Positions 55,841 to 64,000 of a stretch of DNA of 64,000 nucleotides are shown one piece after another. Position numbers and translations under genes: made by a program. This stretch comes from Opisthorchis felineus. Lineage: Eukaryota > Platyhelminthes > Trematoda > Opisthorchiida > Opisthorchiidae. The stretch's first letter is position 1, and the number at the start of each line of letters is the position of its first letter. The DNA lies in contig SJOL01001577.1 of assembly GCA_004794785.1 (NCBI GenBank), positions 310,084 to 374,083 on the forward strand. Direction: 5' to 3'. The notes below the pieces were generated by a model. The model searched no databases. It saw only the letters and a program-made list of their open reading frames with translations, and was not told where the DNA came from.

Positions 55841-57000
55841 TTCTTTACACAGCAGATGTTAGCTGACAGTAGTTCACAGGTAAGTGCCTGGTAAGAAAAC
55901 ACATACTACAGTGCGGAAGGCAACACATGCTAGCCGAGGTGCTGTGGATAAATATAGAGTGTTTTTAACTGAGTTCTGTCAAAGAAGACACCCTTTTTAT
56001 ATTTCGACCGCATGCTGACAAAGGGATTGAAGAGGACAGATCATGATGTGGCAGCACGAAACGAAAATGGTTACAATCAGCTAAGGTGATGTGAGCTTTT
56101 TACATCTCCTCGCTCGAGGTTAACTAGTTACTTCTACCAAATGGCTAGAAATACCACAGCGCATGGCACCAGAAATCGCTCTTCTGGTGTCAGTTTTTTT
56201 CAAAACTGCCTAACTAAAGATCACTTGCAGTTACGCGCTAGGTTATTGTTTGGCAGGGTCCACAAAAGACGTTACGTCAATCCACCTGACAGTGTCATTA
56301 TGTGACGTGGTGCTCTGATCTGTTCTTCCCGTCGTTCTTCTAGAAAGCTGAGGCTGTGTTGCCCATCGCTCTTCTTAAGGACTTAGGTTTTTTTCACCAA
56401 GCCTCACCCAACTCCCCAACAATTCATTTCTTCCCACAAGAGTTCATTTCTCATTGTTTCATGACATTTTTGCACTAGTTAAGTACCAGTGGCCTAATGT
56501 CGTCGAAGATATTTATGACGGTGTTTCCACTTTACCACCTAACATAATGACGCATCGTCAATTTGCGGAGAAATGAAAAAATATACCGAGGTGATCATAT
56601 GCATGAAGCACAGGCCTTTTGTCCTCGCATCGGGGTCGAAAGCGCACGGCTATGGAAATTCGCATCTGGATCAGAATCTCAAAATAACGGCACTTATGTT
56701 CAGCCTAAGCCATCGAAAGATATGTGCAAAATTTGCTCGAAAGGAAATTTATATAAGTAGTGTATTGTGGCTGAATGAGTGATGAAAATTAATTGCTGAA
56801 TTTTCTGACCTGGTCCATATAAAGGATCAGTGTGAATTGCCGGTTGTGCAATTCTTACGGTAAATATTCCGCAGCAAACCTTTTTTAAAAGCTTACGGAG
56901 AGAAAATCTAGCTGGATTACGTCTAGCCCCAAAAAACTGAAATGAAAGAAATGTTGACGTTTTGTGTATCACATAGCCATGACATTCTTTTTTTACACAG

Positions 57001-57021
57001 TCTTGATGGAAGTTTCCATGA
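57001..57021 (+). CDS. Possible micro-exon
   Basis: Very strong acceptor ATTCTTTTTTTACACAG ends at 57000. Seven codons (LDGSFHE) lie before GAG|GTGACT, or 14 to a stop. Too short to judge. Confidence 0.12.
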
Positions 57022-57029
57022 GGTGACTA

Positions 57030-57700
57030 ACAGAAAGGAACGATAAAAACACATCCCGATGAAAGCAATCGAAACCATCAGTTGAAGTGGAAGAAATAAA
57101 AACTATCACGACGACCGCAAAAAGCCATCCTCTTGGGCAGTCGGAAGTATCTTACGGTAGAGTTTTATTTCACAATTGGGCTAATTCACATCATCGGGAT
57201 CAGTTGTCTTTGTATTTTGCAAAATATCTTATCCTGTTCCAGTAATAAGATTTATTCAAAAAATCTTTCCCCTTGGTTAACAAGTGATCATTTTGCCGAC
57301 CTGTAAAAAATCCTGGTAGGTAGAAAATTGAAAATTTTCCGAATCCTATGCGTTATTTATCAGCAAAAACTGTCAGTGGAATGCTTCGGAAAATACTTCC
57401 GAAAAACCTGTTTTTCGATTTTTACATCTTTCATTTATGAAACCAATAGTTATGCTTCAAATGTCACTGTGCACGATTACACAAACGTGTGGTAAAAGTC
57501 CAGAAAAGCTCCGAGGAAAGTGCCATTGGGAATAAAGTGTGTATAAACATTTTCACGGTTTTATAAGTTTGCAAGATGATATAAAAATTTGATTTCTCTG
57601 GGATAATTATTTTGCTTCCGTTTACATTAACGTGTTTTATCTCAATGATTAGGCAGGTAATTTCCTCCTAGTATAACGGTTGCAATGTGGTCGTTGTTTT
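57030..57700. other. Non-coding stretch
   Basis: Nothing supported is seen. Confidence 0.4.
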
Positions 57701-57704
57701 GTTT

Positions 57705-57790
57705 GTCGTGCTTATGCAATTTGATTGCAAACGTTTCATAACCAATCGAGGTGACGTCATCAGTGCGTAGCGCAGTGCAACGTAGCGATG
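57705..57790 (-). repeat. Family 2 repeat
   Basis: On the minus strand: CGCACTGATGACGTCACC, then GGTTATGAAACGTTTGCAA. CTGATGA and GAAA are intact; one extra base follows CTGATGA as in the other copies. The palindrome TGACGTCA at 57752-57759 is part of the repeat. Confidence 0.6.
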
Positions 57791-58011
57791 TGTCGATTAC
57801 TGTCCTCAGTCTCCATTTATTGTCGAAAACACCGGCGTACAAACAGGATAGTACCACAAGGAACCACTGTATCGGTTGTCGAATTCTAAAGATGGTAGCT
57901 GGCGAGGGGATTGATACTTTAGCCAGAAGCAACGGAAGTAAATCTAAGTCAAAAAGCCTGGAAACACTGTACAGCTGCTTCATTTTTTTAACAGAACATT
58001 AGGAGTGCAAA

Positions 58012-58095
58012 TCTCACGAATCTTCAGGAGGATTTGAACCGGTATCTCTGCACTTAGTAGTAAAAACTATACACTAACTGATCACAAGTGGCTGA
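58012..58095 (-). repeat. tRNA-derived SINE-like repeat
   Basis: On the minus strand, A box TGATCAGTTAG and B box GGTTCAAATCC (58030-58040) are 44 bases apart, exactly the tRNA spacing. The region between offers an anticodon-loop-like CTACTAA. The stems pair poorly, so it is a repeat rather than a gene. Confidence 0.5.
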
Positions 58096-58612
58096 TAAGT
58101 AATACGCTCCTTCAGCATTTAGAGGGGACTTGGCCACATTATTCTTCACTTCACTTGGAGAGGTTGCCTGAGAGGCAGTTTTTCAGGTAAATGAACGTGT
58201 TTCTTGCAAGTTTTTTTCCTTTTTGGGCAGAGTAACTCAAAACTTATCCGTTGAATGAGAACAACAAGTAAGCAACAAATAAATTTTTCCTAAGTTCTGA
58301 CGTACAAACAAGCATTTGCCTCTTAAAATGGGTATTTTGCAAGCAAGCGCTTCCCTATCAGGTGAGATCAAATGAAGATATTTAGATGCTTCATTCAGGT
58401 TCAGCGTTGATCACCAATAGCTGCATTCCAAGTGGCCGTCTTCCACGTCGTCGAACATACGAGAAATCTGGTCGGTTTGAGCAGGAGCAAGGTTGAAGAA
58501 GGAAAGCTGGGGAAATTTTCATAAGTACTGATTTCATAAAAGACTACTTTGGTGGGCACCGTGGATTTTTTCCAGTCACCACTTCAGCTTAAAATGAAAT
58601 TTTAATTTTCAG

Positions 58613-58838
58613 CTCCCTTTGTCTTCTGCCCGGCTTTCGAACAAATGGACTTCTCCGCGGGTAATTCTCACTCTATAATAATCCATGACGATCTGCTCCA
58701 CATAGTCTTGAAGCTGTCGACCCTTTTTCTACACACGTACAATGAAAATCAAGCTGCAGAAGCTAAACTGTATGGCTTTTCTACTCTTTTTGCGAATCCT
58801 CAGCAGGGCACATCTCGCCAAACTCCAGGAGTCTTTTG
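58613..58838 (+). CDS. Candidate exon, 74 codons
   Basis: Acceptor AAATTTTAATTTTCAG ends at 58612. Two bases complete a codon, then 74 codons to TGA: FEQMDFSAGNSHSIIIHDDL, LHIVLKLSTLFLHTY and LYGFSTLFANPQQG. A second frame from ATG 58742 is open for 76 codons in overlap, so frame is uncertain. No AATAAA close by. Confidence 0.3.
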
Positions 58839-59327
58839 AACTCCCTACCTCCATGCTACTGGTAGGCCTTGAGTACCTGATTTGCACTGTGGCCAACTTC
58901 CACTTAAAAATGTATAGCCCCCTTCGTCCTTCAGTCACGGGAACACCTTACGTGTTCGCAAGTTTTCACTAGCTCCTCAAGCAATGACTTCTTAGGTGTA
59001 ACTTTAATTCATCGTTTAAGGTGTTCTGCCTTCTTAACTACTTATTTTATTGGTAATATTGTAAAATACAATTGCTATTTCTGTGGTATTTCCTTCAAGT
59101 TCCTTTATACAATATCAGCTTACGTAAAGATTGAGTAACTGCCTTATGTTTGCAGCAATCAAGGCAAATGTTGTATAATTTTACCGACTGGGTATAAAGA
59201 TCGTTCTACTGTGAGGCTTTTCAAATTTTACGTCTTCATTCATATCACAGTTAACGCACAACAGAACACTGCGACCGCTACGCGTGCGTTTCTTTACAAA
59301 AAAAATATTTATGAATTTTGATCGGGT

Positions 59328-59480
59328 TTCAGAATCACGGTACTGCACATTTTGGGCACTTCAGCCAGGTGGTTTCATTCGCACCACAACCATTACTGTC
59401 AAGGCATTACCCTGAACGGTTCAGCAGAAGGGCACGGCTTTGCAGCGGCTTATAAGGTCATGTAAAAGAATCAGTTGGCA
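59328..59480 (+). CDS. Candidate exon, frame undecided
   Basis: Behind TTGATCGGGTTTCAG all three frames stay open for 26-44 codons, and one ends at TATAAG|GTCATG. With no frame preferred this is weak. Confidence 0.15.
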
Positions 59481-59499
59481 TGAGTGGTCCGATCAGTCA

Positions 59500-61050
59500 C
59501 TACAAACAGAAAAGAACACGTGATGTCAGTTAGGCACTTAAGATCCATCAGTCACCGAAGGACAGATAATGGAGATTTGCTGGATATAATCATGAGAATA
59601 AAACTCCAAAACGGGTCACGATCATGAGTGAACATAACGTTTATTTGGAATTACGCAATAGCTTAAGATAAATGACAAAAACTCCAGCGAAAAAGGCGAG
59701 TCACCATGCCATAAAACACGCTGGATGGGAGTCGCTTATGTGCACGCATCACAAATGTTTCGCCAGCATTGACTACTTGTCCTTGACTGACCCCATTAAT
59801 CATTATAATTGTCGCCGTTGGGACTTAAATGAAACCACCTAATTAATGAGTTCTGGTGATAGCATAAATGCTACGGGTTTTTGGATGAAGACTGCGCGTT
59901 TCGTTAAAAATCTCTCTTCAGACTCACTTAGCATACTGAATTTAGTAAAAAGATCTTCATTTTCTGTTGATGGCAAACACGAAACCCGTAATTAATTGTA
60001 CAGGGCATTCCGACTTTGTGGGGTTTTAGGGTTGAAATATATATTATGTCCATGAAGCATATAATTAAACTTTAATTTTTCTATGTTTAGCTTTCTCTTG
60101 ATACATCACAGAAACTGTTGGAGACAATATATTCAACCATAATTAACAACTAAGGTAATGGATCCATAAGGTGATTGTGGACTACGCATTTGGCAGCCGC
60201 CTCTCGACTGTTCCGTTTGTGTCCAGCGCTTTGAAATTTTTGTAAATTCAGACTGAATTCTTGGTTGATGAGATGATTTTTGGGAGGACATGCTGTCCGA
60301 TGCTGCATGTAGGCAGTCGTGAATAAACGAGGGTATCCTTTACGAGAATCTACCGAACATAGGGTGCTTGAAAGCATTAGGAAGCGACCAGAAATTTAAC
60401 AGTGTAATATAATTGCTTATTGCCAGTGTCGTCGTTTCGTTTTGGAAAACGAAGCAAACGTTTTTGTCTTATTTTATTCTGCCTTACAGTGGTCACTCAA
60501 AAAGCTTTTCGTGGCTGATTCGCCCTAGTTAAACCATATTTTCATATACAAACAATTGGTGCCGAGATTTGTGGAAGCGTTTTATCCTTTCGTCACAAGC
60601 ACTGACTTGAGGTAAAAGTCATTGGGGAAGGAAAACGTATTGTTCATTTGCGACGGTGTGGTCACTTTATCAAACAAATCCAGTGGGTTAAAACCCCCAT
60701 CAATCTATGGACGTGATTCATAATTCGGAAGTCATGACAACACTTTTTCCTAAATAGTTCTGAAATGTGGCCCACGGTTTCTGATGTGGTATTTCTGAAA
60801 CTGTCTGTTTTGAGGGTACTTAACATCACCACTCGTCTATCGAATGAGGACAGCAAGCGAAGAAGAGGTAATGCCGATTTCGGGCTATACTTGATGGGGC
60901 ACAATGGTGTTAGGTTATGTTGGCATGCGCACAAGTTTCAGTCTATCCTGCAATAAACTAAAGATGTTTTGTTACGGATATCCCAGATGAGTTCAAAATG
61001 GCTTGAACTCGAGATAAGTAAGTCATCCAGATGGGAACTCACTAACAGGA
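59500..61050. other. Non-coding stretch
   Basis: Only short unsupported frames on both strands. Confidence 0.35.
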
Positions 61051-61059
61051 ACGGTAGTG

Positions 61060-61165
61060 GTACAATCTAAAACGCGGCACCTGGACTGCCACAGTTTAGG
61101 GCATCCTGATAGTATCTTAGACTTCGTGCTTCCTTCGGGTTAGCCACCGAAAGGGTGTTACAGCT
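61060..61165 (+). mobile_element. LINE-associated block, copy 3 (weak)
   Basis: GGGCATCCTGATAGTATCTTAGAC resembles ATGTGGGCATCCTGACAGCATCCTAG of 2960-2995. Short and diverged. Confidence 0.3.
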
Positions 61166-61536
61166 GAGCGATTCGTTCACTCATTCTTTCTATTCGGGTT
61201 CTTAAATCTCATGGGTTTCACCCGAGCTGTGTGGGTTGTTTCCTTCCGTTGATTGTCACCCGAAATACTCAAACCAACGCTTGTTAGGCTTTTTATCTTG
61301 CTTTGATCGAAAAAGGCAAATCATCAATTGAGGAAACACATGAATCGACAAGCCTGCAGGCTAGAAGAATGATCAACAAGAACGCGCACCTAGGTGGTGT
61401 GTTCATGCAAAAAAGTAAACAATGTTAAGCATTACAACAACTTCCACAGTCGAAAATGCATTCATTATAAGTCTCATTACAAGTCCCTACCTCGGAGATA
61501 GCCGCGTAAGTCACTTTCTTGGAACCGTTCTCTCAG

Positions 61537-61719
61537 AAACAAACAAGCGCACATGGTTTTCGAGAAGCGATCAGGTTCTTGACTTTGAGCGATCAGCGCA
61601 AATATTTTCAAATCATTGTCTTCTTTGCTGTTGTGATGGCAGCCATAGAATTGCCTGCATTTGATGCATCAAGCGATGCAGCTTTCGATAAATTTACGAG
61701 AAGCGGTTTTGTTAGATAA
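61537..61719 (+). CDS. Candidate terminal exon, 60 codons
   Basis: Acceptor TTGGAACCGTTCTCTCAG ends at 61536. The phase 0 frame runs to TAA with SAHGFREAIRFLTLSDQRK, a hydrophobic helix YFQIIVFFAVVMAAIEL and an aspartate- and alanine-rich end FDASSDAAFDKF. It may be a membrane segment near a C-terminus. No close AATAAA. Unrecognised. Confidence 0.33.
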   Translation, partial: KQTSAHGFREAIRFLTLSDQRKYFQIIVFFAVVMAAIELPAFDASSDAAFDKFTRSGFVR

Positions 61720-62105
61720 GTTGTTTGCCAGTGGTTTCATTGTGCTTTGGACGTTCGAAAACGTGGTCACGTGTTGATAGCTTCCACATCACCCTAGATC
61801 TTGGACTTATTGGTCTACTCGCCGATCCATCTACTAAGCGTTCTATGCTTATACTTGGCAGTTAATTTCTGTTCTGTATACAGTACACCGAATATTGTTG
61901 TGCCGTCCAGGTCTGTTGTTCACACATCCATTTCGTGTTCAACATAATGCCCCCACCTATACCGCCGTTCTGTTAATAATTTAGCTCGCGTGGAACTAGC
62001 CGTTTCTAGCATCGGTGTTGCCAACAGAACTAAATGAGACCAAAGAACATAACATCAAGATTGTGACCAGAGTAAACCACATGCAGTATTAGAGCTAGTG
62101 CATGA

Positions 62106-62420
62106 AAAAAACAGCTAGCTGCCTCTGCCCGGCTTGCACGTATCACCCGACCAAGAATGGCCCAATTACCAACACTAGAGCGCGTTATGTTTGATTCCAT
62201 TGTTGTGGTTCCATTCTCCACAAAATTTCGTGTAAGTTTTAGTAAATGGTTAAGAAAGGGTATAATAATAGTCAAACAAATGTTCCACATCGTACCACCA
62301 GAACTACCTTGTCTTTCGCTTGATCAAATTTTGATGATGAATAGAAGCGGATCTAAAACCATTACACTGAATAGATGGTTTGCGGATGTTTCATCTGTTA
62401 AACTTATTTCTACTGGCTAA
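62106..62420 (+). CDS. Candidate exon ending at GTAAGT, or 104-codon frame
   Basis: Open from about 62106, through an ATG at 62158, to a perfect donor TTTCGT|GTAAGT at 62232, then on to TAA at 62420. The first part reads LERVMFDSIVVVPFSTKF; the second has FSKWLRKGIIIVKQMFHIV. The minus strand is also open for 86 codons over the same bases, so strand is not settled. Confidence 0.28.
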   Translation, partial: KKQLAASARLARITRPRMAQLPTLERVMFDSIVVVPFSTKFRVSFSKWLRKGIIIVKQMFHIVPPELPCLSLDQILMMNRSGSKTITLNRWFADVSSVKLISTG

Positions 62421-62914
62421 ATCTTGTATATCCGTACCTCATTGTTTGGCTTGAGTATATTTTTTGGAAAGTACACCATACTACGATCAAATGTTTTCGT
62501 ATTTTACCCCGGATTTTACCGACCGGTGGTTAACTTCTTACATCCTACCAAAATCCCTCGAGTACCACATTATTGTTCACTAGGACAATGCTGCCAAGAT
62601 AAATGTGCTTGGATGTGATTCTACCTTTATGAATAACAATCCGAGCGACGGTTCTTTTGTTCGCACGTACTGTGTGGTATGAGGCTATCCGGTTTGCAGG
62701 CGACTAGCAACGACACACAGTAGTGTGGTACCTGAATAAAATAATCCGACGTACCTGGATGGGAACACTGACTTTCCGCTATCTCCAGTATGCAGAGCAC
62801 GGTCCAGGTTGTTCATTTTCAGTAAGATCCGTTTTCGGACAGTCTGGACAGACATATTAGCAGTTGCTACTTGATTAAAGAAGATAAAGGCTTACGAAAT
62901 ACACTTATTTGCAC

Positions 62915-62970
62915 GCCAGTTTGGTTTCGTCGGGTGACTCACCTGGAACCCGGCTAAATTTATCGGTTGT
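62915..62970 (-). repeat. Family 1 repeat (copy h), 5' part only
   Basis: On the minus strand GCCGGGTTCCAGGTGAGTC then CGAAACCAAACTGG. The core is absent. Confidence 0.5.
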
Positions 62971-63318
62971 GATGTCATTTGACATTGATACCGTGACCTT
63001 GTGAACATTCATTCTGTGGCATATATTTGCAAGCGAAAGAGGACCTCCGGTTTGCAGGTCGTATCCACTTCCTCGTTTGAAGAAAATTTAAATATATTAC
63101 CACTTCTGCTCATTGTTACACATGATATATGTTTATAATGACGTAGTATTTGCGCGCAAATGTACACAGGTGAAATGAATAAACTTGTGTAAATTTTTAT
63201 GAGTATCCAGGCTCTGCCATGTGTGTGTATAAAATCATTTTTAATTTATTTCAAACATTCGAAAAATGGTATTTTTGTGTTACAATGGCGTAAATGGTAA
63301 TTTTTTTCAGAACACTGA

Positions 63319-63412
63319 TTTTTTGATTTGGCTAATTGTCAGACTTTTGCATTACTCCAATGTAGAGCCACTATTTAGTTGGGGAGCGAATTTTTTCGGC
63401 TCACGTTCCGTT
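63319..63412 (+). CDS. Candidate exon 1 of the 63.3-63.8 kb model
   Basis: Acceptor AATGGTAATTTTTTTCAG ends near 63310. One open frame: TDFLIWLIVRLLHYSN then EPLFSWGANFFGSRS. Ending at TCC|GTTAAG leaves a 40-base intron to the next acceptor, in phase 0. The donor is weak; AAT|GTAGAG upstream is an alternative, also phase 0. The hydrophobic start suggests a membrane or buried helix. Confidence 0.32.
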
Positions 63413-63449
63413 AAGACTACCTCTTTGGCTATTTGATTTTTATATTCAG

Positions 63450-63536
63450 AGATTGCGACGTCGTATTATTCGTGCACCTAATGTCAAAAACCTGAGTTTG
63501 TGCCAAAGAATTGTGACCGCAGACGTACTAGCGATA
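63450..63536 (+). CDS. Candidate exon 2 of the 63.3-63.8 kb model
   Basis: Acceptor GATTTTTATATTCAG. Phase 0 frame RLRRRIIRAPNVKNLSLC then QRIVTADVLAIG, to ATAG|GTCTAA or GAC|GTACTA. Arginine-rich start. Confidence 0.3.
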
Positions 63537-63724
63537 GGTCTAAGCGGGGCACGTTAACAGAATCGTTGACCAAAATCCGTGGTGCAATTTTACTTAGATC
63601 CGTTAAACTTGGTTTTTAATGTAAAGTAATCTTGAAACTATGACAATGATTTCCTCCGGTAGGAAAAACTAGCCTAGGAAGCCGAGATGTAGTGTGCAGC
63701 TGTGCCCATCTCACAACAATCCAG

Positions 63725-63806
63725 GGAGTTTGGAAGCCGCGACCTCTTGGCTAGTAGTTTGGACAATCTTGCATGTGGCCACAATCGGTTGATCATTGGG
63801 GTGATC
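63725..63806 (+). CDS. Candidate exon near the window end
   Basis: Acceptor CATCTCACAACAATCCAG, donor GATC|GTAAGA. One base plus 27 codons: EFGSRDLLASSLDNLACG then HNRLIIGVI. Its entry phase does not fit 63536 directly, so an exon is missing between them or one call is wrong. Confidence 0.28.
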
Positions 63807-64000
63807 GTAAGATACACACTACTGACGATTCTCAGTGATGAAGAAACAGCTGTTCAGTGTTTCTTGGATTTTAAGCATAGATTGGTTTACCTTACAGGAT
63901 GATTTCTTTAAAAAAGCTCAAACCTCCTCCTTCTTTCAAGTCGAAGACCATTCCGTCTTATTGCTAACAATTTTGTACCAGGCCTGAATTTCCTACGCTG

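Noticed and set aside
1..64000. CRISPR arrays, bacterial operons, rRNA genes, phage or plasmid features
   Set aside because: No regularly spaced repeats, no packed genes and no ribosome-binding sites; the sequence is eukaryotic in character.

Overview
The window reads as animal nuclear DNA, most likely from a digenean flatworm. There are no bacterial-style gene runs or ribosome-binding sites, and no rRNA. It holds decayed RTE-type non-LTR retrotransposon pieces whose reverse-transcriptase C-terminus resembles elements common in trematode genomes, tRNA-derived SINE-like pieces, repeats with hammerhead-like cores, and short open segments bounded by splice-like sites. Some possible introns are only about 40 bases. 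The species cannot be named from sequence alone.

Most of the 64 kb is non-coding. The best-supported coding sequence is a reverse-transcriptase fragment at 47.78-48.79 kb. Weaker copies of the same family lie at 3.1, 18.5-19.3 and 55.5-55.8 kb, and a block shared between copies lies at 2.7, 11.6 and perhaps 61.1 kb. None looks intact.

Two interspersed repeat families are the most interesting content. Family 1 (near 6.1, 23.7, 26.9, 29.1, 31.6, 40.1 and 46.9 kb on plus, 62.9 kb on minus) carries a hammerhead-like core with a self-complementary ACCGGU stem III, and a consensus splice donor in its 5' part. Family 2 (near 9.4, 15.0, 23.3, 41.0, 41.2, 43.7 and 57.7 kb) carries a second hammerhead-like core with a self-complementary ACGU stem III. 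It occurs twice as a head-to-head inverted dimer. Short palindromic stem III is a known trait of dimer-acting hammerheads, including those in Penelope-like elements.

Host genes, if present, are split into short exons across long introns. I list segments where an acceptor, an open frame and usually a donor agree. Four phase-compatible chains on the plus strand are the best models: 16.6-17.5 kb (cysteine-rich), 27.4-32.3 kb (ends near AATAAA), 39.7-53.1 kb (ends near AATAAA, with a retrotransposon in one intron) and 63.3-63.8 kb (40-base intron). Terminal-exon candidates at 8.5 and 34.7 kb also have AATAAA downstream. I recognised no protein family in any of them. Open frames of 30-40 codons arise often by chance, so these are hypotheses that need transcript or homology evidence.
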